Source of the DNA: Tetrahymena elliotti 4EA
Taxonomy: Eukaryota > Ciliophora > Oligohymenophorea > Hymenostomatida > Tetrahymenidae
Length of the DNA: 64,000 nt
Assembly: GCA_000231825.2 (NCBI GenBank)
Contig: JH720324.1
Location: 538,535 to 602,534 of the forward strand
Direction of reading: 5' to 3'
Part shown: piece by piece, positions 14,201-26,972 of the stretch
Numbering within the stretch: position 1 is the first letter of the stretch
Layout: every line of letters begins with the position of its first letter
Notes under the pieces: generated by a model
The model's input: only the letters and a program-made list of their open reading frames with translations
What the model was told of the DNA's origin: nothing
The model's database searches: none
Translations under genes and position numbers: made by a program

Positions 14201-15674
14201 GAAATACATTAAGAGAGGAATTAAAAATTATTATTCTTGGACAAGTATATTTTATATAATTTTATTGTTTTAGAACAAGATAGTTAATATGCTTGTTGAG
14301 GTATTTAATAGAAGAGAAATAGATGGAGAAGTTTACATGAAAGTTAACTTATAATATCGCTTTTATGATGAGGAACATGAAAAATACTTCAAATATATGA
14401 TTTTTCCAAGCTTAGTATTTTGGACTCTAGGTGTTATTCTCTCCATTTTAATCATTCTGCTTAAAAACAGAAAAAAATTACAAAAAGTTTAATCTTTGTT
14501 TACATTCGGATTCTTGTATGGAGAATATAAAGAAGATTGCTTTTATTGGGAATTATTCAGAATTTTCATGCGTATTGGTATATCTATGGCATGCAATTTC
14601 TATCATTAAATTCCTAAAGTGAGTTGCATGCTTATGTTTTTAATTCTTACTATTTACTTGATTATTCTTTATTTGAAAAAGCCTTTTGTTTAAAGATAAT
14701 TGAATAACTTGGAACTCCTCAGTACTCTTATCTGTATGATGACTGTGAGTCTTACAGTATTGATTTACTCACAATAATAAAATTCTCAATTATAGTAAAA
14801 AGAAAATATGTCAACCCTTTAATTTATTTGCTAGTCAATCATAGTAATTATCAATTTGCTATTTTTGGTGTACTTGTCTTTTAAAATTCTACGCTCATTA
14901 ATCATCAGATGGGAAGTCAGAATATACAAAATATTTGGTAAATGTCTGGGTAAAAAGAAAACAAATGATATGGTTGTCCTTAAAAGATGGTCAAGACTTC
15001 GCCACAAAGTAATATATAACTTCATTTAAAACCGTCAACAAAGCAAAAAATATTATAAGTAAAATCTGATTTATTCTTTTGATTACTAGAACGATCTCCA
15101 AAGATTTGTGCACTTTTGTAGCTATGATTTAAACCACTTACATAATTTCTATCATGCTAACATGCCGTCACTGTCTTTTATTAATTCTATTTAAAAAGAA
15201 GACAACAAAGAAAACAGTGACTTGCAGTTATATTAATCTGAGTAATAAATTAATAAAAGAAACAGCATTTCAGACCAATTAGATTGCCTTATTTGGAATG
15301 ACTTTCTTGTTAATCACTCTCAAAAAAATCATCCCCCTTTATTCTTAAAAAAATTTAACAACTCATTTTAATCTCTGGATGATACAAGTGAAATTGCTTA
15401 ATACTATCAGGATCTTGATCCTTATTTCTAACAAATATTTAATATGCCTCAAAATAGTTTAACATATATACCTCCTTCATACAGCCCAATTAATTAATAA
15501 TAATAAAATTAAAATGCTATTATTTAAAATATTAACAAATCTGAAGAAATCACAATTGTTGAAGATAACAAGCCACCCAAAAGCAGTCTAAATGAAGAAC
15601 ATTAACAAAGTGCTATCTTATCAAAAACTGTATATATTGAGCTTCAAAAAGATGACCAACAGCAAAAAAGTTGA
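5204..15674 (+). CDS. Giant multi-pass membrane protein with beta-helix and Cys-rich ectodomain
   Basis: A multi-exon gene, ATG 5204 to TGA 15674, coding for well over 2,500 aa. Exon 1 gives a clear signal peptide (MRYLVFYYFLLLCIHRSLA); an intron at 5280-5379 restores frame, and another is well supported at 7813-7947. The N-terminal third resembles repeated beta-sheet/propeller-like segments. The middle (about 10.3-12.4 kb) has right-handed beta-helix repeats with polymorphic outer-membrane-protein-like GGAI/GGSI motifs. A Cys-rich block follows at about 13.28-13.62 kb (CEVCKLGKFS, GYWR, CNGG, GHIGPLCEACD), then six or more hydrophobic helices up to about 14.9 kb and a Gln/Ser-rich cytosolic tail. 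This is a large ciliate 'transmembrane protein, putative' family, presumably at the cell surface. The gene at the right edge is a paralogue. Several intron edges (6.5-6.8, 8.8-9.35, 11.0-11.45 and 12.4-12.95 kb) are not fixed. Function is unknown. Confidence 0.85.
8860..9290 (+). repeat. Degenerate tandem repeat within an intron
   Basis: About five imperfect copies of a 70-120 bp unit lie inside a probable intron of the giant membrane gene. Each contains a core close to AGAAATAATGTTAGATTG followed by TAAGAATAAATTTAATTTTGA and a T-rich spacer. Copies begin near 8865, 8960, 9035, 9120 and 9230. The exon before it ends near the GTAAATTT donor at about 8777, and coding resumes near 9370. Confidence 0.7.
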
Positions 15675-16203
15675 TCCAAAAAATAATTAAATTTAATAAA
15701 ATTAAAATCTAAAAATCTTATTCGCAATATTTCAAAATGTAAAGTAATTTTATATAATTTATAAAATAATAATCTGTATTACCTATTTTCTTTCTTACTC
15801 TCTTATTTCTTAAATCTTGAAAACTATTATAATTATCTTATTTAACTTAAAAATTATTATAGTTAGAGTAAAAAGAATATTCCGACTTGTAAAAAATTTT
15901 AAACATCAAGTGAAAAGTCAACAATATTATTTAATTCCATAAATAAATGAGAAGATTTTTATTTTAAATTCTAACCTTTTTATCAAAAAATGAAAAATTA
16001 CCATTTTCTCTTGCTTGTTGATTTTTTTAATCTTTGGCGATAATTTGTTTTTGATCTATCAATAAAATAAGTTTAATTTTATGAAATTGAATATATCTAA
16101 TAAACTACTATATTAATTAAACAATTGATCAAATAAACTACATAAAAGATATTAATTAAACAAATTTTTATTAATTAATTTTTTTAACAGACTATAAATT
16201 CTA
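15675..16203. other. Convergent intergenic region
   Basis: Short AT-rich spacer between the TGA of the giant membrane gene (+) and the TGA of the small membrane protein (-). It should hold both 3' UTRs and polyadenylation sites. No gene is seen. Confidence 0.5.
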
Positions 16204-17364
16204 TCACAATTTTCTCTTTGATATATCTCTATAATAAATATCTCTTTTTTTCTGTTCTTCTCTTTCTTGTGCTTTGAAAAGAAATTTCTTTTTTCTATCC
16301 TTCTTTGTTTTTTCATCTTGTTTAAAAAGTTAATTTAAGAATATGCAAATATATGATAAAAATGATATTACATTAGTATTTCTTAAATGCATTCTAAAAA
16401 GCTTTAAAGTAAATATATAACCCAAATACCTTTATTATTTGTTTTAGATTAAATTAAAAATGATAAATTTTGTTTTAAAATAATTTAAAAAATTTATTTT
16501 TATTAATAAATATTATTAGAAAATTTGATTTGTTTCTAAGTAGATCAGAAATGCTTCATTATATTAAATCTAGAAAAATCAAAATTTTACCCTTAAAAAA
16601 AATATAAATGCTACTTCTCCTATCCAGATATAATAATACTAGTTTAGGCTCGAGCATATATTTTCAGATGGGTAAGAAGTTTTACCACTACTGAAATAAA
16701 AATTAGATATTTCATCGCATATGTTAATAACAAAATAGAAGTTCTCAATCAAGTAATAAGCAAATCCAAAAATATACACAATTAAGTTCATTCCATACAT
16801 CAAAAGAGTCTTATTGATAAATTCAAAAAAAATGCTAAAATTAAATAATTCTCCTAAAACAAAAATAAATTACCAATCTGTAATATCCATATTTTACATT
16901 AAGCTTTGGAATCATATTAGATAAGATGATCAATACAGAAAGAATATCAAAGAATAAGATTGCTTAAATGTTTTATGTGTAATTAAATACAATATGATTC
17001 AGTAGAATGTTTATCAATTCTATCACCTTTTCATTTTATAATAAAAAGCCTTCATTTTAAATTCCACTTTTATGTAATCTAATTTACTGATTAAAATGTT
17101 GCATACACTTAAGAATGCCTTATTTCTCGACTCTGCTTAGAGTTACCAAAAAATATGTTTGCGACTTTCTCACCACAGCTCCTTTTTTAACATAATTTAT
17201 AAAAATTTCAATCATGCTTTTTTTTTTTTTTCATATTAAGCAAATTTAATGAAGTTAATTCAGAAAATCTTGACTAAATTTAGTAAGATTTTTACTCTTA
17301 ATATATAAACTAATATTTACTGCTCCTTTCCCTTCCCCTTTTTAGGCTTATCTTCGTTATTCAT
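16204..17364 (-). CDS. Small multi-pass membrane protein, unrecognised
   Basis: The model starts at ATG 17364 with a Lys-rich exon (MNNEDKPKKGKGKE). An intron with a GTAAATATTAG donor is removed and the frame continues as MIEIFINYVKKGAVVRKSQT. Hydrophobic helices are visible (LFFDILSVLIILSNM; LLMYGMNLIVYIFGFAYYLI; YYIWIGEVAFIFF). The C-terminus is highly charged (EKTKKDRKKKFLFKAQ to DISKRKL) and ends at TGA 16204. The last intron (GTAATATC...AACAAG) joins cleanly in frame. The junction near 16855-16880, between GYYRL and ELFNFSIFF, is not resolved: no GT-AG pair of normal length gives the right phase, so there may be a frameshift or a donor I missed. About 270-290 aa, with basic ends that suggest both termini are cytosolic. 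I do not recognise the family. Confidence 0.65.
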
Positions 17365-18085
17365 AATAAAAGTAATTCTTATTTAAATATCAACTAAAAT
17401 AAATTTGTAATATACAAACAAGTATCTGTTAAATTTAAAACTAAATCAATTTCTTTATTAAATTATTTAAAATGCAAAAATAAATTTTATTTACTCCCTA
17501 AAACATTTTATGTTACACATCATAAAAGTTAATCATAATTTATGAAAAGAAGATATCATAGTTTATTGAAGTGAGTTGAATGTTTTTTTTTTTCTCTTCA
17601 GTATTCTTGAATTAATTTGTTATTGTAGTGTAAAGTTACTTAACTTCAACAATTAAAATAGCTAAATAGAAATTAAATGTAATTATTTTTTATTGATTTT
17701 TTTAGTATTTATAATAATAAATAAATGCATTCTGTTACTTTTCTAATCCTAGACAAAACATTTATTATCTACTTTAGGTAAAAATAAATTATTTTTTTTT
17801 AATTTAATTGAATGAAACCATTACAAATTAAAAAAATAAATGAGAGTTCTTTTTGAAAATCTGTATTTTTTTAAAATTAAAATGAATTGTTTTTGAAAAG
17901 AAATATTTTTTAAATTAAATGAAAAATTAAAATTTACAAAAATGTAGGAGTTTTATTGAGAAAGAAGGATAAATATTACTTAGAATCTTTGAAAATTTAA
18001 AAGAAAATTTTTATTATTTTTTTTTATAAAAAGTTTCCTTATTTTTTTGAGTATTATTTATATTTTTAATTATGAAACAGTTAAG
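17365..18085. other. AT-rich intergenic spacer
   Basis: Upstream of the small membrane gene and downstream of the synergin-like gene, both on the minus strand. Only A/T-rich low-complexity sequence is seen; no gene or structure is supported. Confidence 0.5.
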
Positions 18086-21000
18086 TCACTCAATTATAGT
18101 TGATATCTTATTAAACCAGACATTAATGCATAAATTGTGATAGTGATTTCCTCTGTAATGAACTCTAGTTTCGTTTGCAACTCCTAAGCATAAGTTACAT
18201 ATAAATTCATTCAAGTGTAAGTTAGATTCTCGGTTAACAATATCATTAATTAACTTTTCTCTTTATTCTTATGTTAATCCTTCAGTGAAGCTGAAATTCT
18301 ATATTTTAGTTTTGAATAAAATATTATATTATGTTTGATAAGTATTATTGAATTAAGATTTATATTTTTTAGTTTTTTTCTAATTTTTAAATAAAATTTA
18401 CCTTTTTAATTTATTCAAAAGAAGTATTAAATTATTTATTGAGTATTAAAATATTATTAGTAATCATCTTTTCCAAAATATCGAATTCAATCAATTGAGA
18501 ATTTAGGGATGCAGATATCTTACTATACCTCTTTCCATGGTATAAAAGCTATGTAGAAGCTATTAAATACAAAATTAATTCAATAAATTATCAAAACAAT
18601 AACAAAAATTTTAATAAATAGATTTTTCTTCATTGAAAGGAAATTTACCTTAAATAAAATCAGTAAATTGCTTTGATGAAACGATTTACTATTTAGCTTA
18701 TGTAGGTAGAGCATGGAATTGTTTCATTTTTTATTCAAACAATTAAATCTCTTTTTAGCATACTTCCTAAACTTAATATAGCTTATGAACATAAGTGGTA
18801 TAATTATTATCTATGGTTGTAGCTATAATCATAAAATCAATCATTTCATCTACATCTCTATTTTAATCATGGAATGCTTAGAATTATTTGACCTATTTAA
18901 AAATTAAAATAATGAGTAAGATATAATAAGAAATTAAAGGTTTACAAAGAGCATAGCATTTTCAAGTTTAGCAATTCTTTCATAAATTAAGTGATTAAAA
19001 CATTTTCCTTCACATGCAATAATTTGATAAACGAGTGACATCATTTCTTCTTTGTAGTCCTTTTAAGAATTAATTTCATTTATTTATTGCTTTATTTAAT
19101 GCATTTTCTCATAATCCTATTCATTTTTAGCTTTTTATTTTTATTGCTCCAAACTTTATAAATTATTTAAACCCTTTTTAATTAATTAATAAATTAAATT
19201 AATTACAGCATAAGCATTTAAATATTTGCAATAAAAATACATACCTCTCTAATTGTAATCAATTTTTCAAAGTGTTGATAGAGACCTAATGAGTCTATTT
19301 CTTGAATCAAATCATCATAAAATTTATTGTCTGCAAAATAAGTGTTGTCATTTTCATAAGCATCCCTCCAATATTATCCTCTATAAATTTGCTTTCCAAC
19401 AACAAACTAAGGAATAGAGTTTAGCTTTTCTTGCTTTTGTTTTTCTAATTCCAATTATTATTATCTTTTTCTTTCCTCTTCTTCTTGCTTTTTTCTCTCT
19501 TGTTCTCTTTTTTACTATTCTGCTTTTTGTTTAGCACTCTCTCCATAATCCAAAGCTGTAATATCAAATGTATTCATTTCAAACTCCTTTAAACTTCAAA
19601 TAAAACTTAAATAAATTGATTGATTTAATAAAATAGACTTACTCCATCACTTTAACTTCCTGTTTAACTGGGGCTGACTATTAAACTTGTTACTGAGTTT
19701 ATTGTGCTGGAGCACTCTCAAAATCATCAAAGTCATCAAAATCATCATTCGAATTATTATTTTAATTTTACTATCCAAGTTGTTATTATTGTGGTTATTC
19801 AGTTTTATTATTATCTAAAAAGTCTCCAAACAGATCATCATCGTTAGCATTATTTAATTATTAAGTAACTGGTTAAGGGTGAAAAGGAGCTGGATTGCTT
19901 TGCTATTAAGGTTGATAAGTTGCTTGTTCAAAATCATCAAATAAATCATCATTAACATTACTATTATTGTTATTATTAGGATTTATGCTAAGATTATTGT
20001 TAATTGTATTTTAACTCTAAAACATTGAATAGTTAGTTTATGGAACATTAACAGCATGTTGATGTTTATTACTAGATTCAAAATCACCAAAATCGTCATC
20101 GACTCCTAAATCTGCTTGAAGATCATCTTCAAAATCGTTTTTCTTTTAATTTTTTTTAGCTTTTAGGTTTTTTTCAAAATCAAGAGTGAGTGTTTCAGCT
20201 TAACTACTTGTGTGATCTCCTTGATTATTATCTTAAATGCTAGAAGTAGCTCTAGCATTATTTTATGATGAATGCTCCTCAAACAGATCATTGGTATGAT
20301 TCTTTTTATTCTAATTTAATTTAGATTCTTATTAAACTTATTCCTAGAGCTCTTCTTACAATTAATCTTATGGTTAAAGATCATTATCACCTTATTAGTT
20401 TTATTTTATGATAGAATCCCAATCCAATTCATAAGCATGTATTGGCTAAACAGCTACTTTTTCGGGTTATTTTGAGTCTTAAAAATCTGCAAAATCACCA
20501 AATTCATCATCTTCAACTTTATTTTATACCTGAACATTCTGTTATGGCTAAACCTAAGTAGCTGGTTGCTATTATATTTATTGAGGATTCTAATTTTAGA
20601 AAAGCTTATTTTTATCAGTCAAATGATCTACTTTGTAATCATCAAAAAGACTGATGACATTTCCAATTAATTCTTTTTCTATTTCAGCTCCAGACTTTTT
20701 AACTTAAGGTAATTAAGATACAAATAATGCATTTGATTGGTTCTAAAGATTATTATTTTATTACTATTCAGAGTTAAAAAGATTATTCTAATTTTATATT
20801 TGCATTTACTATTATTAATACTGTTATTAAGCCTATAACTAAACTTAATTTCCATGTTTAGTATCTTAAAAATCACCAAAATCATCTTCATTTTCCTCAT
20901 CACCAAATAAATCTTGCTACTTTTAATTTTATAAATTGTTGTTTTATTATTAATTAGTCATGACTTCAATAGGCATATCTAAAACAGATACTTTATTAGG

Positions 21001-23223
21001 TTAAGACTCTTATGCTTTCTATTCTAGCTCATAAAAGACATTATATTTTTTCAATCCATCTTATTAAACATTTGTTTAACTTTATGGCTGATTAGATACA
21101 TTTGTTGTATCTATGAAATCTCCAAAATCATCGCTTATTTTTTGTTAAGCAGTATGATTTTGATTGCTTTGAGGTAATTAATTTTATTGAATTTAATTGA
21201 AAGAAGGAACATGAACAGAAGTAGCAGCAGGTTAAGGCTCTGCATCAATAAAATCTCCAAATCCGTCACTCTTCTAAGCACTATTTTACTAAATCTAGTT
21301 AACATTTAGTCTATCTCTTTATAAATGATTCTATTATGTGTGATTTTATACTGTTGCAGGAGCTCCTTCAAAATCTCCAAACCCATCACTTTTTTATGCA
21401 CTATTTTATAATGCCTAGTTAACATTTAATCTATCACTTTATAAATGATTCTGTTATTATAATTGATTCTGCACTGTTACAGAAGGTCCTTCAAAATCTC
21501 CAAAATCATCACTTTCTTTTTTAACATTATTTTTTTCCTCTTAATTTAAACCTCCAAAAGCACTTTACAAAGCTTGTAAATTATTTGGTTATAAAGTTGA
21601 ATTAATATTTGATACTTAGTTAGCATTTGGCTACACTAAATTCACATTATTTTATAAATTTTAAACTAAATTTGGTTAAGGTAATACACCTTAACTTGTG
21701 ATAGGTTATTAAGTAGTACTTTAAACTGTTGTAAAATCTCCAAAATCATCACTATCTTATTTAGCTAATTTGGGTTATTACTACTATTAATTTAAGGCTG
21801 CTAAATTTGGTTGTAAATTTTAAACATTTAAAGCATTCAAGTTACTTATCTACTAAATATTTGTTGTTTAAAGTCCAGTTTAATGGCTAGAGGTAAAATC
21901 ACCAAAATCATCTTCCTCAGCTTATTTGTTTGCTGAAACTAAATTTGGAACAATTTAAGGTTAATTTATCATATTAAGATTTTATAATCCAGTAGTTTAA
22001 GATACAGATTAAAATTGATTTAAATTTTATGTAGGTGCATTCAAATTAGTTTAAACTGTAGGTGCATCACTAAAATCACCAAAGTCATCACTATTCTTTT
22101 AAATTTATTGAGGAGCAGCTTGAGGCTACTACCAATTCAATTACTATTAATTTAATCCATTAAGGTTATTCTAAGACTATAAATTAACATTTTGAAGTGA
22201 ATTAAATGCATTGTTTGTTTGATTTTGTGGTAATACTTATGAAGTTTGAGTCAAATTCATTTAATTTTACTAAAGTTTTTAATCTTAATTTAAATAACCT
22301 TAATTTTAGAAATTCTATTGAAGTTAGTTGTTATTCATCATATTCAATAAGCCAACCTATGTATTTGGATTCAAGCTTCCTGGCATATTATGACTATTTT
22401 ATGTGGTAGAAGCTGTGGAAAAATCTCCAAAATCATCTTCTAAATTAAGTTTTTGCTATTACTACATCGCTAAATTAATTTAAGCTTAGTATTATGGATT
22501 GTTTAAAGCAGCTTAAGCCATTTAAACTTAATTCTATGCATAAAATTAGTTCACCTGCTAAGGATTCTATAAATGCTATAACTAATTTGACTAAAATTAT
22601 TGATGAAGCCCTTAATTTTAATTTATTAGATGGGTTTACTGTTGGTATATTTATGCTTACTAAAATTGCTATTATTGTAATTACTATTGCTAATATGCTT
22701 AATATTATTATGGATTATTCTAATATAATTGCAAGTTTTGCACATTCATATTCTAATTTATAACATTACCATACCCATACTACCCATTTACATGATTTGC
22801 AGCTAAATTTAATTAATTTTAAGTCTATGCGTTAAAATTCATAGTAGCTGAACTGCCATTCATAAAAGCTTAATTCTAACCTAAAATAAAAATAATCCAT
22901 AAATACAGAAGCATGAAAGCAAAATTACCTTATTTTTAAGCAGGTTTTTAAGGACTTTCATGGAATTTGAAACCTGAAGGACCTTGCAAATTGTTAAAAG
23001 CATCGTATTTACTTTATGTGCTATTATTGTTTTGTTAATTTGTATTATTTTAAGTTGAAGATGATACAAAATCACCAAAATCATCATGCTGCTATTGCTA
23101 CTAATTTACAGGATTACTATAAAATTGCTAATTTTAATTGATTTATCCTGACATCTAATAAGGTGCTCCATACTATTATTGCCCTTATTAGTAAGGGTTA
23201 AAATGCTACTAATTATAAGACAT
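18086..23223 (-). CDS. Gamma-synergin-like clathrin/AP-1 adaptor accessory protein
   Basis: Start ATG 23223 (MSYNQQHFNPYQQGQQQYGA). Intron 1 (22881-22928) is followed by one very long Gln/Asn-rich exon. That exon carries about a dozen acidic-phenylalanine motifs: DDFGDF or DGFGDF near 23075, 22430, 22075, 21905, 21745, 21500, 21385, 21260, 21130 and 20880, plus EFGDFADF (about 20490), DDDFGDF (about 20095), DDDLFGDF (about 19820) and DDFDDFDDF (about 19735). [DE]-F-G-[DE]-F peptides are the known ligands of AP-1 gamma-ear and G​GA-ear domains in gamma-synergin, aftiphilin, epsinR and yeast Ent3/5. After an intron at about 19.6 kb comes a charged coiled segment, then a conserved-looking C-terminal region (YWRDAYENDNTYFADNKFYD; FICNLCLGVANETRVHYRG; HYHNLCINVWF) resembling the Cys/His-containing C-terminus of synergin gamma, ending at TGA 18086. 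The likely role is recruiting AP-1/clathrin at the trans-Golgi or endosomes. Small introns in the 3' part are approximate. Confidence 0.82.
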
Positions 23224-24183
23224 TTAGAATTCCTGATATTTATTTGATAAAGAATGAATTTGATTACAATTAATTAATTAAAAATTAATGATCTATCTAT
23301 TTATCTATCTTTGTTTTGATTTATTTTATTTATTTATCTGATTTTTAAAAATAATTAAAAAATAAATACAAAAATAAAAGGCCACCTTAAGTATTTTATA
23401 AATGCATCAATGTAGAGTTAATCCTTCTTTTTTTCCATGTTGATTCAATTTAATTCTGTTTCAACACGAATTTAACAGTAATCCACATACATAGTCTAAA
23501 TTATTTCAATTAATTTTTTTATGAACAAATAATCTGTAAATTTTAACAACAATAGGTATTAATTAAATAATCTCATGATGTCAAACCAATTTATTGAAAA
23601 CTTCATTTATTAGCTATATCAAAAATAAACGTTTAGAATTTTTCTTATAATATTAAAATAGTTTTTATTTATCAAAATTAACATATTAATTCAACAAAAC
23701 TCAACAAATTCAAGGTAATTTTTAAGTTTTATTTGAACAATTAATCAAAATATTTTTGTCAAGATCAAAAAAAAAGTTTTATATATATATATATGTATAG
23801 CACCCTAGGGTACTGCCTTAATAAAGGCTACATACAAATAGAATATATATATCTTTTAAAAGTTAAAAATTTATGTTAATCTCCATTGATTCTATGGTGG
23901 AGGAAGATTTTTAGTTTATGTTGGTTTTAATTTGTCTTAAATGTTAATGTGTGACATAATTTAAAGAAATTTATTAATAAAAATAATCCAAGAATTTTGT
24001 TATTTATTTATGAACATCATTCATAGTCAAATTCAACAATATTTGAAAATAAATAGTAAATTATGTTTTTAGGAAACAGGTACACATTGAGTTTTCTTAG
24101 TTATTTAATTTATGAAAGATCTTCCAAAAATAATTTTACTACTTTTACAATGAATAATTTTATTTAAATTTGAGTTTTTTTAT
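23224..24183. other. Intergenic region with microsatellites and a hairpin island
   Basis: Upstream of the synergin-like gene and downstream of the histidine kinase gene. It contains a TCTA/TTTA tetranucleotide run near 23290-23335, a (TA)n run at about 23780-23793 and the GC-rich hairpin island described separately. No gene is seen. Confidence 0.5.
23791..23834. other. Compact GC-rich inverted-repeat cluster
   Basis: Within (TA)-rich DNA lies a short island with a palindrome ACCCTAGGGT (23802-23811), a hairpin GCCTT-AATA-AAGGC (23815-23828), and outer arms TATGTATAG (23791-23800) and CTACATA (23828-23834) that pair with a small bulge. It could fold as a three-way junction or cruciform. It may be a remnant of a small mobile element, a structured RNA, or a 5' regulatory element of the synergin-like gene. 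Confidence 0.4.
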
Positions 24184-26636
24184 TCATTATTCTAAAAGCT
24201 TCATAATTTTAGATCTAAAGAGATCTTTATCTGTTATAGGCTTTTCTATATAGTCATTAACTGCATACTGAGAGGATTTTATTTTCAAGAAATCTGAGCT
24301 GTCAGCTGTAACAATAACTATTTTAGGTTACTGAATTCTGTTTTACATTTGCCTTATTTGCTTTGTAAGCTCAAATCCATCCATAAAAGGCATTTGAAGA
24401 TCAGTAAAAACAATATCATACTTTTTTTCTTATTCTTTGATTCTTTAGAGAGCCTTTTCTGCATGAATAAATTCTTCAACATCAAAGTTTTTGTAATCAT
24501 TCAAATATATCTTAAGGGCAATTAAATTATATTTAGAATCATCAACAATAATAATATTATATCTTTTATTCATTTTTTGTATTCTATTTTAGATTGAATA
24601 TATTGTTTTATATTTTTATGCCAAGATTTTAGAAGTTAAATTTGCTGATGACAGAGACATATTCATTTCACCTTAATTTGAACTTACGACTTAATCATAA
24701 TCTCCTTCTTAAGGAATTGTATCCATAATTTAATCTATTACATTTTAATGAGTTGTTGAGGCTTTTCCATCTCTAGTAGTTGCAGTCTTGCTAGGATTTG
24801 GACGATTCTAAATTGAAGGATTCTAGGTTCTGACTTAATTATTTCCACCAATGCTAAATCTATTATTTACTCCATTCACATTATTTGCCTACTAAGTTGA
24901 AGTTTTTTTCCTCATTTTCTTTTCATTCTTGTATATGTTAAAAGTAAAAGTTGATCCCAATCCTACTGTAGATTCTACTTTAATATTATCGTCAGGTCCT
25001 AGTGCTCCAACTAAATTTTTACATATAAATAATCCCAGTCCAATACCTTAAAATGAAATAAAAATTGATTAAATTTTTTCAAACAAAAATAAATGAATCT
25101 TACCTTGCTAATTCATTTTGTCTTTGTTGTCAAAGGTTTCATATTCCTTAAAAAGTTTTTAAACAACTTCATCAGACATACCTGTACCTGTATCTCCAAC
25201 TGATATTCGGACACAGTCATCTGAGTTGACTGCTTTAACAGTAACAAAACCTTATTTAGTGAATTTAATCGCGTTAGAAACAAAATTGATAATAATCTGC
25301 TTCAGTCTGTTCTTATCGCTGTAAAAAGTGATGTCTTCTACTTGCTATATCAAATCAATGTTTTGTGAAGAACATTAAAATTAAAATATGTCAAAAACCT
25401 CCCTGATGCATTGCTGCAAATTAATCTTCTCAGAAGATAACTTCAATTTTTTGTGCATAATTTAAGAATAGTCAAGAATATCTTTAATCATAAAAAGAAG
25501 CATCAATGAATTATTATAAATTATATCAATATTTTATGCAATAGATTCAATATTCATTTCCTTGATTTATCCAGTTAAAGAAATAATACAATTAAGTGGA
25601 GTTTTCAGATCATGAGAAACAGTAGCAAGTAACCTGTCCTTATAAGTATTCATTTATTATAATTATTAATTTCTTTTTTCTTATGAGACATTCACCAGTA
25701 AAACAAGAACTGAAGCTTGCTAATTCCAAAAGCAATTAACATATTTAACATTAAAATAACTTTGTCCATATTTATATGTGGATTTATCTTCAACAATATT
25801 CATAATTTCTATTTAGCCACTTAATTCCATAGTCTATTTAATATTAGCAGCATTCTTATTCTATACTAATAGCTGTTATTTAATTTTCGAATATAAAGTA
25901 CAAGAAATCTCTGATCTATTCTTTTCTTAGTCAGCTTCTTCTTAAATCATATATTAAAGTTTTTCAAGTATTTCTTAAGATTTTTCCACTTCAAAAATAT
26001 TTAAACTATTTTTATTAGCATAATCTATTTTCACATGCTTTTACTGTTGTGTTTTATAGTTCGGATTGATGCTCTTCAAAGCTAAAATTTTATTTATTAC
26101 AAACCATAATTTTTTAATGAAAAAAAGAATTCAAATTTTTAAAAATAACCTGAAGGAAAAATAAATTGACTTTGGTTTTGCATAGAATTAATTCCAGAAA
26201 GTTCATCTCTCTTAAATGAATAATTTTTAGTATTATTCAAATCAATATGATGCCTTGTATTTTCAAAGATGTTACTAAAATTGTTATTAATTTTTTCCTA
26301 TTAGTATTTATCTTCTAACTAGCATACGAATATAGCCGAAGGAATTAAAATATCAAGTAGATCCTTTTATCCTTTAAGTATTTTAATTTAATTTATGAAA
26401 TCTATGTATTGAGTTTTCTCCAACCTAGTTTCAACATAAAAACTAAAGCATACAATAATCACAAGTAGATAAGTATGAGTTAAAAAAGTATCTAAACGAT
26501 TAAAGCTTGCACCAAGGAGAGAAGCCAAACAAGAAAAACTAATTAAAATACATTTCAAATACCACTACTCTATATATCTACAAAAGTGCTTAAAGAATAT
26601 ACCTATGATTATTAAGGTTAAATTGATTATTTTCAT
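24184..26636 (-). CDS. Hybrid sensor histidine kinase with receiver domain
   Basis: Roughly 780 aa, from ATG 26636 to TGA 24184. The N-terminus holds two or three membrane helices (IINLTLIIIGIFF; CILISFSCLASLLGA; YLLVIIVCFSFYV). A PAS-like region follows (YANKNSLNIFEVEKSQEI). The HisKA box is intact (TVSHDLKTPLNCII, phospho-acceptor His). The HATPase_c domain has an N box (IIINFVSNAIKF), G1 (GDTGTGM) and G2 (GIGLGLFICKN). The C-terminal receiver has the acidic pair (IIIVDDSKYN), the phospho-acceptor Asp (DIVFTDLQMPFMDGFE), a conserved Thr (VIVTADSS) and Lys (EKPITDKD). The intron at 25047-25103 splits the G2 region and joins cleanly; another lies near 26.1 kb. It is expected to autophosphorylate and pass the phosphate to its own receiver, in a membrane-anchored signalling protein. 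Its signal is unknown. Confidence 0.93.
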
Positions 26637-26972
26637 ATACAAATTTCAAATAAAATATTCATTTTTTTCAGTTTAATTTTATTTTCAGAATAAATTTGAA
26701 TAATTTAATAAATAAATAAAGTCTATTTTATTTAACTTGAATGACAAAAAGTAAATTTTAATTTTGTTTAATCGACATATTTGGATTAAAATAATAAATT
26801 GAGTGTTTGTTTTTCTAAATTTTTTAATAATTTTAAATAAATTAAGTTATGAAGAATTTAACATTTTTTATCTCTTTTTTACTTATTTGAAATGGTTTTT
26901 TGAAGAGACTATTTTGATAATTTTTTGAATTTGATTTGGTTAATTTAATTATTGCTAAGTAAATAATTTTAT
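26637..26972. other. AT-rich spacer upstream of the histidine kinase
   Basis: Promoter-side DNA of the minus-strand histidine kinase gene. It is A/T-rich and no discrete element is recognised. Confidence 0.45.

Noticed and set aside
13986..14273. Independent small membrane protein starting at 13986
   Set aside because: It is an internal exon of the giant membrane gene; an intron ending in AAATAG just upstream joins in phase and the frame continues to TGA 15674.
22206..22763. Plus-strand standard-code ORFs in the Q/N-rich region
   Set aside because: They are antisense shadows of the synergin-like exon, whose minus frame carries the DFGDF motifs.
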